15,030 nt of DNA, from positions 1 through 15,030 of the forward strand of contig CALMOI010000368.1 of the NCBI GenBank assembly GCA_937871735.1, given 5' to 3'. The DNA comes from an uncultured Comamonadaceae bacterium (GTDB lineage Bacteria; Pseudomonadota; Gammaproteobacteria; Burkholderiales; Burkholderiaceae_C). Within the stretch, counting starts at the first letter, position 1. Every line of letters starts with the position of its first letter. A model generated the notes under the pieces. It was not told the DNA's origin, searched no databases, and saw nothing but the letters and a program-made list of their open reading frames with translations. A program made the position numbers and the translations under genes. Positions 5,536 to 12,540 of the stretch are shown here, in pieces.

Positions 5536-6683
5536 GGTGAAGAGGTTGTCCAACGTTGTGATGTGGTTGAAGCTGCACCGCCGTCGTAGCGGAGCAGGTA
5601 GCGTTGGCCCAGGCTGGTCACGATTTCATAGCCGATGGTGCCAGCGCGTGCCGCGACATCATCTACGGTGTGCCGGGGCGAGAGCAAGTCCACCAGTGTG
5701 CCGGGGCGGATGGCATTGTCGGGCAGTGCGGTGACATCCAGCGTGATGGTGTCCATCGACACGCGGCCCACCAGCGGCAGTTCGACTGCGCCGAGCCAAG
5801 CCGAGCCTTGGTTGCTCAAGCTGCGCAGGTAGCCGTCAGCGTAGCCAACCGACACGGTAGCGATGCGGCTGGTGTGGGGCGCAACCCAGTGGCCGCCGTA
5901 ACCCACGCTGGTGCCTGCTTCTACCGTGCGTGTTTGCATCACTTTGGCTTGCAGTGTGACCACGGGCAGCATGGGGTTGGCCTGACCGGGCACGGGAGCG
6001 ATGCCGTAAAGCGCTGCGCCGGGGCGTGCCAAATCAAAGTGAAACGCCGAACCCAAAAAGATGCCCGACGAATTGCTCAGCGTGGCCGGGGCGGCGGGCA
6101 ACAGGCGGCGTGCCGCCACAAACCGCGCCAGTTGCGCCGCGTTGGCGGGGTGCGTGGGCTCGTCAGCGCAGGCCAAGTGGCTCATCACATAGGCGACGTG
6201 GATGCCGTCCAAGGCCGATGGGTCGTCGCTCAGTTGCAGTAACTCGCTGGCAGACAAGCCCAGCCGCGCCATGCCGCTATCGACTTGCACGATGGCGGGC
6301 AGCCGCTGGCCCAGGGCGTGGGCCAACGCCCGCCAACTGTCGATTTGCTGGCGGCTGTTGAGCACCGGCACCAAGCCCTGCGCGGCGCAATCGGCCTCTG
6401 CGCCGGGTGGCACGCCGTGCAGCACGTAAATCGTCGCATCGGCGGGCAGGGCGGGGCGCAGGTCTAGGCCCTCGCTCAAGTGCGCCACAAAGAAGTGGCG
6501 GCAGCCGACCGCGTACAGGGCCGCGCCCACGCGGCGCGCGCCCAGTCCATACGCATCGGCCTTGACCACGGCAGAACAGACGGTGCCGTTCAGCCGTGCC
6601 GACAGGGCACACCAGTTGCTGCAAATCGCATCCAAGTCGATGCTTAAAAAGGCTCCGGCGTGGGTGGCATGGGCGCTGTTCAT
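5532..6683 (-). CDS. alr: Alanine racemase (catabolic DadX-type by context)
   Basis: This PLP enzyme interconverts L- and D-alanine. The product is 383 residues, slightly longer than the usual 356-370. The Lys that binds PLP lies in VVKADAYGLGA (Lys41). The second catalytic residue, a tyrosine, lies in VGYADGY (Tyr281). Further family signatures are VQVDSGMARLG (about 132-142), the LARPGAALYG motif (about 218-227) and VSMD (about 308-311). The start at 6683 shares one base with the symporter stop (TGATG), and the gene ends in an ATGA overlap with the RidA gene, so all three are translationally coupled. Placed between an alanine symporter, dadA and RidA it most likely serves L-alanine breakdown (DadX role) rather than only wall synthesis. 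Whether the genome has another alr cannot be seen here. Confidence 0.95.
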   Translation of the reverse strand: MNSAHATHAGAFLSIDLDAICSNWCALSARLNGTVCSAVVKADAYGLGARRVGAALYAVGCRHFFVAHLSEGLDLRPALPADATIYVLHGVPPGAEADCAAQGLVPVLNSRQQIDSWRALAHALGQRLPAIVQVDSGMARLGLSASELLQLSDDPSALDGIHVAYVMSHLACADEPTHPANAAQLARFVAARRLLPAAPATLSNSSGIFLGSAFHFDLARPGAALYGIAPVPGQANPMLPVVTLQAKVMQTRTVEAGTSVGYGGHWVAPHTSRIATVSVGYADGYLRSLSNQGSAWLGAVELPLVGRVSMDTITLDVTALPDNAIRPGTLVDLLSPRHTVDDVAARAGTIGYEIVTSLGQRYLLRYDGGAASTTSQRWTTSSP

Positions 6684-8029
6684 CACGCTGCCTTGGCAAA
6701 GTAAGCGTTGGTCAACTTCACGATGACGGGCGACAGCAGCAGCAACGACACCAAGTTGGGCAAAGCCATGAAGGCGTTGAGTGTGTCGGCCACCAGCCAG
6801 ACAAAGTCCAGTTGCGTGACGGCACCGACCAGCACAAAGATCGTCCACAGCGCACGGTAGGGCACTTCCACCGAGGTGCCCAGCAAGTACTCCCAGCACT
6901 TTTCACCGTAATAGGCCCAGCCCAAGATGGTGGTGTAGGCAAAAATCGCCAGCGCCACGGCCAAGAACTGCGCGCCAAAGCTGGGGAAGGCTGCCGTGAA
7001 CGCAGCAGAACTGAGGGCCGCACCCTTGAGGCCGCTGCTCCAGGTGCCGGTCACGATCAGCACCAAGCCGGTCATGGTGCAGACCACGATGGTGTCGATG
7101 AAGGTGCCCATCATGCCCACCAAGCCCGACTCGACCGCGTTGCGCGTTTGGCCTGCCGCTTGGGCAATGCCCGCCGTGCCCAGACCCGCTTCATTGGAAA
7201 AAATGCCGCGTGCCACGCCGTAACGCATGGCCATCATGATGGCTGCCCCGGCAAAACCGCCCGTGGCCGCCACCGGGTTGAAAGCGCTGCTGAAAATCAA
7301 CGAGAAGGCGGCGGGGATCTGATCCACGTAAATGCCCAACACCGTCAGCGACGCCACGATGTAGCTGATGCACATGAACGGCACCAGCTTCTCGGCCACC
7401 GCCCCAATGCGCTTGACGCCGCCCAGCAGCACCAGGCCGGTGGTCACCGTCATCACCACGCCCGACACCCACGGGCTGATGCCAAAGCCCGCCGCCAGCG
7501 CCCCCGCAATGCTGTTGGACTGCACCATGTTGCCAATGCCAAACCCGGCCAAGCCGCCAAACAGTGCGAAGGCCGAGGCCAGCCAGCGCCATTGGCGACC
7601 CAGCCCGTTTTTGATGGCGTACATCGGGCCGCCGATTTGCTCACCGTGGTCATCGGTTTCGCGGTAGTGAACGGCAACCAGCACTTCGGCGTACTTGGTG
7701 GCCATACCGACCAAGGCGGTCATCCACATCCAAAACATGGCACCGGGGCCGCCAATGGCAATGGCGGTCGCCACGCCTGCAATGTTGCCGGTGCCCACGG
7801 TGGCAGCCAGCGCGGTCATGAGCGCTGCATAGGGCGTGATTTCACCCGCAGCACCGGGTGCGGCCTTGCGGCCCCGCCAGATCATGATGAAGCCCGCAAT
7901 GATCTTGGTGACCGGCATGAACTTGAGTCGCAGCTGCAAAAACAAGCCGGTGCCCAAAATGGCAATCAGCATCGGTGGCCCCCAGACGATGTCGTTGATC
8001 ATCGTGACAAACGCAGTAACAGTTCCCAT
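6683..8029 (-). CDS. Sodium:alanine symporter (AGCS family)
   Basis: The product is 448 residues with about eleven membrane helices. The AGCS signature is clear at residues 94-110 (PGAMFWMWMTALVGMA), preceded by ATVGTGNIAGVATAI (about 76-90), the loop that lines the substrate and sodium sites in family structures. Members import alanine or glycine with sodium into the cytoplasm, and structurally studied homologues accept both L- and D-alanine. The ATG at 8029 has only a weak GAAAG-like ribosome binding site. The gap of 129 bp to dadA holds two hairpins that may lower expression relative to dadA. The stop overlaps the racemase start by one base. The context supports supply of alanine to the racemase and DadA. 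Glycine is an alternative substrate that sequence alone cannot exclude. Confidence 0.93.
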   Translation of the reverse strand: MGTVTAFVTMINDIVWGPPMLIAILGTGLFLQLRLKFMPVTKIIAGFIMIWRGRKAAPGAAGEITPYAALMTALAATVGTGNIAGVATAIAIGGPGAMFWMWMTALVGMATKYAEVLVAVHYRETDDHGEQIGGPMYAIKNGLGRQWRWLASAFALFGGLAGFGIGNMVQSNSIAGALAAGFGISPWVSGVVMTVTTGLVLLGGVKRIGAVAEKLVPFMCISYIVASLTVLGIYVDQIPAAFSLIFSSAFNPVAATGGFAGAAIMMAMRYGVARGIFSNEAGLGTAGIAQAAGQTRNAVESGLVGMMGTFIDTIVVCTMTGLVLIVTGTWSSGLKGAALSSAAFTAAFPSFGAQFLAVALAIFAYTTILGWAYYGEKCWEYLLGTSVEVPYRALWTIFVLVGAVTQLDFVWLVADTLNAFMALPNLVSLLLLSPVIVKLTNAYFAKAA

Positions 8030-8077
8030 GATTCGCTTTCAGTTGAAGTCTAAAAAGTGCTGACGTGAAAGTGCCCA

Positions 8078-8125
8078 GCCCGGCGGCGGGCATGCGGCGG
8101 CCAAGCGTCGGTGGAGCCGACGCTT
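8078..8125 (-). promoter_or_regulatory. Tandem hairpins between dadA and the symporter gene
   Basis: Downstream of the dadA stop, AAGCGTCGG (8103-8111) and CCGACGCTT (8117-8125) form a perfect 9-bp stem with a 5-base loop. A smaller stem GCCCG/CGGGC (8078-8082 and 8087-8091) follows. Neither is followed by a T-run on the minus strand, so complete termination is unlikely. An attenuating or mRNA-protecting role that leaves dadA transcript more abundant than the rest of the operon is plausible. I see no separate promoter for the symporter gene in 8030-8158. Confidence 0.5.
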
Positions 8126-8158
8126 AATGCGAGGGGGTGTAGAGGGAAGGTGGTGGCG

Positions 8159-9412
8159 TTAACCGTAGCGCGCTACGGTCAAGCCTTCCATGCTGATCTC
8201 GGGCTGGCGACCACTGATCAGGTCGGCCATGACGCGGCCTGTGCCTGCCGCCATCGTCCAGCCCAAGGTGCCGTGGCCGGTGCTGAGCAGCAAATTGTTG
8301 ATCGGCGTTTCGCCCAAGATGGGGGTGCCGTCGGGCGTCATCGGGCGCAGGCCCGTCCAGAACTCGGCGCGGCTGACATCGCCACCATTCGGAAACAGGT
8401 CGCCGACCACAAACTCCAGCGTGCGGCGACGCTCGTCGTTCAGGCTCAGGTCAAAGCCCGACAGTTGCGCCGTGCCGCCGACGCGGATGCGGTCGCCCAA
8501 GCGGGTGATGGCGATTTTGTGGGTTTCGTCCATCACCGTGGATTCAGGGGCGGCGCTGGCGTCGGTGATGGGCACGGTGATCGAATAGCCTTTGACCGGG
8601 TACACCGGAATGCGGATGCCCAGCGGGGCCAGCATCTGCGTGGAGTAGCTGCCCAGCGCCAGCACGTAGCGGTCAGCCGTCAGCAAACCCGCCGCCGTGC
8701 GCACGCCCGTGATGCGGTCGCCGCTGCGCTCCAAGCCTTGAATGTCCACGCCAAAGCGGAACTTCACGCCCAGCGCCTTGGCCCGTTCAGCCAAGCGGTT
8801 GGTGAACTTGAAGCAGTCGCCGGTTTCGTCGCCGGGCAGGCGCAAGCCGCCGACAAACTTGTCTTGCACCCGTGCCAGCGCGGGCTCGTACTTCAAATAA
8901 CCGCTGCGGTCTAGCACTTGGTAAGGCACGCCGTAGTCTTTGAGGATGGCGATGTCTGCGGCAATGCCGTCCAGCTGCTTTTGCGTGCGAAACAGTTGCA
9001 GCGTGCCTTGTTCGCGGTCGTCGTATTCGATGCCGATGTCGGCGCGCAGCTCTTTGAGGCAATCGCGGCTGTACTCGGCCAAGCGCACCATGCGGCCTTT
9101 GTTGACGCGGTAGCGCGCCTCGGTGCAGTTGCGCAGCATCGACATCATCCAGCGCCACAGGGCCGGGTCAAGCATGGGTTTGATGACCAGCGGGCTGTGG
9201 TTCATCAGTAGCCAATGAATGGCTTTGAGCGGCACGCCGGGCCCAGCCCACGGCGAGGAATAGCCCGGCGAGATTTCGCCCGCGTTGCCGTAGCTGGTTT
9301 CCAGCGCCGGGCCGGGCTGGCGGTCGATCACTTCCACTTCATGACCCGAGCGGGCCAAGTAGTAGGCCACTGAGGTGCCAATCACACCGCTGCCAAGAAT
9401 GAGTACGCGCAT
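8159..9412 (-). CDS. dadA: D-amino acid dehydrogenase, small subunit (DadA)
   Basis: This FAD flavoprotein, peripheral on the cytoplasmic membrane, oxidises D-amino acids (preferably D-alanine) to imino acids that become keto acids and ammonia, passing electrons to the respiratory chain. The 417-residue product begins with the Rossmann fold MRVLILGSGVIGTSVAYYLA, with the GxGxxG at residues 7-12 and the ribose-binding acid in EVIDR about 20 residues on. It continues with the DadA-typical TSYGNAGEISPGYSSPWAGPG (about 40-60). The C-terminal FAD motif lies near STGHGTLGWTMAAGTG (about 382-397). E. coli DadA is 432 residues. The start at 9412 is preferred over a TTG at 9427 because the flavin fold begins there, and GGAAAG lies about nine bases upstream. 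It is the first gene of the operon, about 25 nt downstream of the start point predicted from a sigma-54 promoter. Confidence 0.95.
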   Translation of the reverse strand: MRVLILGSGVIGTSVAYYLARSGHEVEVIDRQPGPALETSYGNAGEISPGYSSPWAGPGVPLKAIHWLLMNHSPLVIKPMLDPALWRWMMSMLRNCTEARYRVNKGRMVRLAEYSRDCLKELRADIGIEYDDREQGTLQLFRTQKQLDGIAADIAILKDYGVPYQVLDRSGYLKYEPALARVQDKFVGGLRLPGDETGDCFKFTNRLAERAKALGVKFRFGVDIQGLERSGDRITGVRTAAGLLTADRYVLALGSYSTQMLAPLGIRIPVYPVKGYSITVPITDASAAPESTVMDETHKIAITRLGDRIRVGGTAQLSGFDLSLNDERRRTLEFVVGDLFPNGGDVSRAEFWTGLRPMTPDGTPILGETPINNLLLSTGHGTLGWTMAAGTGRVMADLISGRQPEISMEGLTVARYG

Positions 9413-9447
9413 GTCTTTGCTTTCCAAGTTTGATCAGCGGCAGTGAT

Positions 9448-9463
9448 TGCACAGTTTGTGCCA
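9448..9463 (-). promoter_or_regulatory. Sigma-54 (-24/-12) promoter of the dadA operon
   Basis: On the minus strand the sequence reads TGGCAC-AAACT-GTGCA (9463 down to 9448). The consensus is TGGCAC-N5-TTGCA, so one base differs. The invariant GG (9462-9461) and GC (9450-9449) are separated by exactly ten bases, the spacing sigma-54 requires. The implied transcription start is near 9437, giving a leader of about 25 nt that contains the dadA ribosome binding site. The divergent gene encodes a regulator with an intact GAFTGA loop, the part that contacts sigma-54. Confidence 0.75.
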
Positions 9464-9527
9464 CAGATCAAAGAAATTTAAAAATACTTGCAAAACAACG
9501 AGTTAGCTTAAAACCAGAATTCAATCT

Positions 9528-9601
9528 CCATGAATCATGGTGTATTGAAATCAAGACAAATTGATGGCTTCGTGTCATTGATTTGGAAAAATTTCAATCA
9601 A
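9528..9601. promoter_or_regulatory. Candidate upstream activator sites between dadA and the TyrR-like gene
   Basis: This AT-rich stretch holds several dyads. CCATGA-A-TCATGG occurs at 9528-9540. TGT-N12-ACA lies at 9541-9558, with arms TGTATT and AAGACA that pair at five of six positions and the spacing of a TyrR box (TGTAAA-N6-TTTACA). TTGATT/AATCAA occurs at 9578-9583 and 9596-9601. Their centres lie roughly 95-155 bp upstream of the predicted dadA start point, the usual distance for sigma-54 enhancers. Which dyad is used cannot be decided from sequence. Confidence 0.45.
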
Positions 9602-9632
9602 AACAAGGGTTTAACTGATTCGTCATGAAAGC

Positions 9633-9647
9633 GATACAGCGTATCGG
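9633..9647. promoter_or_regulatory. Dyad just upstream of the TyrR-like regulator start
   Basis: CGATAC (9633-9638) and GTATCG (9642-9647) form a perfect 6-bp dyad around three bases, 18-32 bp before the regulator's ATG. A TACAAT (9655-9660) with -10 character lies even closer. No Shine-Dalgarno sequence is visible before 9665. The dyad could be an autoregulatory operator or a leader hairpin; the exact promoter is unclear. Confidence 0.3.
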
Positions 9648-9664
9648 TATCCATACAATGCGCC

Positions 9665-11197
9665 ATGCGTATTGATGTTCACTTTTCTGATCGTGTCGGC
9701 ATAGCCCAAGAAATTTTGGCCAAGCTGGCGGTGCGGACCTTGGATGTGTCAGCGGTCGAAGTTGACCCGCCCCACGTCTATCTTGAAGCGCCTGCTTTGA
9801 GCGCGCCAGACTTGGCCGCGCTGCGCCGCGAGCTGTTCGAGGTGGACGGCGTGCTGTCGGTCGATGAGCTGGACATGCTGCCCGGTGCGCGCCGCCGCCT
9901 GTACCTGGACGCGCTGTTGGCCTCGCAAACCGATCCGGTTCTGGCGGTGGATGGGCGCGGCGTGGTGATGGTGGCGAATGCTGCCGCCGTGTTGGCCAGC
10001 GGCGTGCCCGAATCTGAGTTGACCGGCATGCCTTTGCAGGCCTTGCTGGGCGATGCGGCGCTGGCCGAACGTCTGCTCGGCCACGGCAACCGCTTGCCAG
10101 TGAGCGAAGTGCAGATCGGCGGCGAGAGTTATCTGCTGGAAATGGTGGCGCTGCACGAACCCAGCGGCGCAGTGGTTGGTGCGGTGTTGACGCTGCACGC
10201 CCCCAACCGCATCGGCCAGCGTTTGAGCGCCTTGCAAAACTACAGCGCGGGCGGGTTTGAAAGCATCTTGGGCCAGTCGCCCGCCATCCGCCAGCTCAAG
10301 CAGCGCGCCGCCCGCATGGCGCAAGTCGATGCGCCGCTGCTGATTCGCGGCGAAACCGGCACCGGCAAAGAGCTGGTGGCCCACGCCTGCCACGCAGGCA
10401 GCCGCCGCCGCGACCAGCCCTTTTTTGCGCTGAACTGCGCCGCCCTGCCCGAAAGCTTGGCCGAGAGCGAGCTGTTTGGCTACGCCCCCGGCGCTTTCAC
10501 CGGCGCGTTGCGCGGTGGCCGCCCCGGCCTGCTGGAGCTGACCGATGGCGGCACGCTGTTTTTGGACGAAGTGGGCGAGATGTCGCCCTATCTGCAAGCC
10601 AAGCTACTGCGCTTTTTGAACGACGGCAGCTTTCGGCGCGTGGGCGGCGAGCGCGAGCAAAAGGCCGACGTGCGCATCATCAGCGCCACGCACCGGGCGC
10701 TGGAAGACATGGTCGCCAGCGGCAGCTTTCGGCAGGACTTGCTGTTTCGGCTAGACGTGCTGCAACTCAACCTGCCGCCGCTGCGCGAGCGCACCGAAGA
10801 CATCTTGCCGCTGGCGCAAGTCTTTCTGGCCCGCGCCTGCGACCAAACCGGGCGCTCGCGGGCCAAACTGAGCGCGTCCGCCAACCAAGCGCTGATGGCT
10901 AATCCGTGGCTGGGCAATGTGCGCCAGTTGGAAAACGTCATCTTCCGCGCCGTGACGCTGAGCGACGCCCCCGTGCTCGACGCCGCCGACCTGGAACTGG
11001 CCGTGACCGAAGCCGCCTTAGACAGCAGCGCGCTAGACGATGTCGCCAGCTTGGAAGAGGCGGTGGCGGGCTTTGAACGCGGCCTGCTGCAACGCCTGCT
11101 GGTGCAGTACCCGTCCACCCGCAAACTGGCCCAGCGGCTGAAAACCTCGCACTCGGCGATTGCGGTGCGCCTGCGCAAGTACGGGATTACGGCGTGA
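9665..11197 (+). CDS. TyrR-like sigma-54-dependent regulator (ACT-PAS-AAA+-HTH)
   Basis: The product is 510 residues, TyrR/PhhR length. Domains in order: an ACT-like amino-acid-binding domain (about 1-72, beginning MRIDVHFSDRVGIAQEIL, which supports this start despite no ribosome binding site); a PAS domain (about 78-180); an AAA+ domain (about 198-430) with Walker A GETGTGKE (229-236), GAFTGA (276-281), Walker B GGTLFLDE (295-302) and the arginine-rich FRLDVLQLNLPPLRER region (361-376); and a TyrR-type HTH at the C-terminus (about 484-507). E. coli TyrR lacks a functional GAFTGA and works with sigma-70, while the intact motif here points to sigma-54 activation, as in PhhR. The gene is transcribed divergently from the dadA operon, whose promoter region has a -24/-12 element. 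An amino acid sensed by the ACT domain, perhaps alanine, is the likely signal. It ends in an 11-bp tail overlap with cca. Confidence 0.92.
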   Translation: MRIDVHFSDRVGIAQEILAKLAVRTLDVSAVEVDPPHVYLEAPALSAPDLAALRRELFEVDGVLSVDELDMLPGARRRLYLDALLASQTDPVLAVDGRGVVMVANAAAVLASGVPESELTGMPLQALLGDAALAERLLGHGNRLPVSEVQIGGESYLLEMVALHEPSGAVVGAVLTLHAPNRIGQRLSALQNYSAGGFESILGQSPAIRQLKQRAARMAQVDAPLLIRGETGTGKELVAHACHAGSRRRDQPFFALNCAALPESLAESELFGYAPGAFTGALRGGRPGLLELTDGGTLFLDEVGEMSPYLQAKLLRFLNDGSFRRVGGEREQKADVRIISATHRALEDMVASGSFRQDLLFRLDVLQLNLPPLRERTEDILPLAQVFLARACDQTGRSRAKLSASANQALMANPWLGNVRQLENVIFRAVTLSDAPVLDAADLELAVTEAALDSSALDDVASLEEAVAGFERGLLQRLLVQYPSTRKLAQRLKTSHSAIAVRLRKYGITA

Positions 11198-12431
11198 CAG
11201 CGCGCAGGGCATCCACGCGTGCGGCGTGGATTTTTTCGCCGACTTGCGGGCCGCTCAAACCCGCTGCCATCGCTTGTTTGGCAATGGCGGCGGTGGACAC
11301 GGACAGCGCGGTGTGCAGCGCCTGCGTGAGGCGCGGGCGCTGGGGGTAGGGCGCGTTTTCAAAGTTCAAGCGGCCACGGGCATCGCACTCGCAGGCCAGC
11401 AGCGCATCGGTGAAGCGGGCGGGCTTGCGCAGCGCGTCGCAGCGCTCCAGCAGGCGCAGCAGCGGGGCCGGGGCCAAGTCCATGCTGCGGTGGATGTTGC
11501 CGTGCTCACGCGCCACCACTTCGGCCAGTTCGCGGCAGTCCACCGGCACGCGCAGGCGCTCGCACAGCGGCAGCAGCAAGTCCACGCTGCGCTGCTCGTG
11601 GCCGAGGTGGCGTGGCAAGATGTCGGCGGGCGTGGTGCCTTTGCCCAAGTCGTGCGTCAGGCAGGCGAAGCGGGTGGGCAGGTTGGCTCCGAGCTGCGCG
11701 CTGGTGTCCAGCACCATCATCACATGAACGCCGGTGTCCACTTCCGGGTGGTAATCGGCGCGCTGGGCCACGCCCCACAGCCGATCTACTTCGGGCAGCA
11801 GCACGCGCAGCGCGCCGCACTCGCGCAGCACTTGGAACATGCGCGACGGCGCGGCCTCCATCAGCCCGCGTGACAGTTCTTGCCACACGCGCTCGGGCAC
11901 CAAGTGATCGACTTCGCCGTCTTCGACCATCTCGCGCATCAGCGTCATGGTTTCGGGGGCGACGTGAAAGTCAGTGAAGCGCGCGGCAAACCGTGCCACG
12001 CGCAAGATGCGCACCGGGTCTTCGCGGAAGGCGGCGGTGACGTGGCGCAGCACCCGCGCCGCCAAGTCGCGCTGGCCGCCGTAGGGGTCGATCAGTTCAT
12101 GCGCGCCGGTGATAGCCGCTGCATCAGCCGAGACGGCGATGGCGTTGATGGTCAAGTCACGCCGGGCCAAGTCGGCTTCCAGGGTGACATCAGGGGCGGC
12201 GTGAACGGTAAAGCCTTTGTAGCCGTGGGCGGTTTTGCGCTCGGTGCGCGCCAGTGCGTATTCCTCGCGGGTTTGCGGGTGCAGGAACACCGGGAAGTCT
12301 TTGCCCACTGGCAAAAAGCCCTGCGCCGCCATCGCCTCGGGGCTGGCCCCGACCACCACCCAGTCCCGGTCTTGCACGGGCAAGCCCAGCAACTCATCCC
12401 GCACCGATCCGCCAACTCGATAAATTTGCAT
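11187..12431 (-). CDS. cca: CCA-adding tRNA nucleotidyltransferase, multifunctional with HD domain
   Basis: This enzyme adds or repairs the CCA 3' end of tRNAs. The product is 414 residues (E. coli Cca has 412) and follows that enzyme along its whole length. The nucleotidyltransferase motif is GGSVRDELLG (7-16) with the two catalytic aspartates in DRD (21, 23). RRDLTINA (90-97) and EDPVRILRVARFAAR (about 137-151) are the B/C motifs that shape the nucleotide pocket. A C-terminal HD domain with THDLGKG (His260-Asp261) gives the phosphodiesterase/phosphatase activities of the bacterial multifunctional type. The start at 12431 is chosen because the protein begins MQIYRVGG as in relatives; the longer open frame upstream has no family similarity, and the ribosome binding site is weak. 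The 3' end overlaps the TyrR-like gene by 11 bp and contains that gene's terminator on the other strand. Confidence 0.95.
   Translation of the reverse strand: MQIYRVGGSVRDELLGLPVQDRDWVVVGASPEAMAAQGFLPVGKDFPVFLHPQTREEYALARTERKTAHGYKGFTVHAAPDVTLEADLARRDLTINAIAVSADAAAITGAHELIDPYGGQRDLAARVLRHVTAAFREDPVRILRVARFAARFTDFHVAPETMTLMREMVEDGEVDHLVPERVWQELSRGLMEAAPSRMFQVLRECGALRVLLPEVDRLWGVAQRADYHPEVDTGVHVMMVLDTSAQLGANLPTRFACLTHDLGKGTTPADILPRHLGHEQRSVDLLLPLCERLRVPVDCRELAEVVAREHGNIHRSMDLAPAPLLRLLERCDALRKPARFTDALLACECDARGRLNFENAPYPQRPRLTQALHTALSVSTAAIAKQAMAAGLSGPQVGEKIHAARVDALRAVTP
11211..11236 (+). terminator. Rho-independent terminator of the TyrR-like gene, inside the cca 3' end
   Basis: ATCCACGC (11211-11218) and GCGTGGAT (11224-11231) form a perfect 8-bp stem with a 5-base loop, followed by six Ts (11231-11236) on the plus strand. 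It lies 14 bp after the regulator's stop. The same bases encode the KIHAARVD stretch near the end of Cca on the other strand. Confidence 0.8.
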
Positions 12432-12519
12432 CTCGGCAGTGTATCGGCTGAGTTGCCTATTTTTGAGGCACCGTAAGCCGGGCCTTGATTTGTATGGGGT
12501 TTTTGGGCTTGTTGAGTGG

Positions 12520-12540
12520 TTATGCACAGAGTTATCCACA
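12520..12540. promoter_or_regulatory. Pair of consensus DnaA boxes
   Basis: TTATGCACA (12520-12528) and TTATCCACA (12532-12540) both match the strong DnaA box TTATNCACA without mismatch. They are in the same orientation and 12 bp apart from start to start. They lie between DUF2917 and cca; the second box overlaps the DUF2917 stop codon and its last codons. Too few boxes and no dnaA/dnaN or AT-rich unwinding element are visible, so this is not an obvious origin. A DnaA-titrating or regulatory site upstream of cca is more likely. The remainder of 12432-12531 has no terminator or promoter I can support. Confidence 0.6.

Noticed and set aside
6596..8053. Long plus-strand open frame (about 485 codons) opposite the symporter and racemase genes
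   Set aside because: Its translation is rich in His, Gln, Arg and Gly with no domain, while the minus strand encodes a clear AGCS symporter. It is a GC-driven shadow frame.
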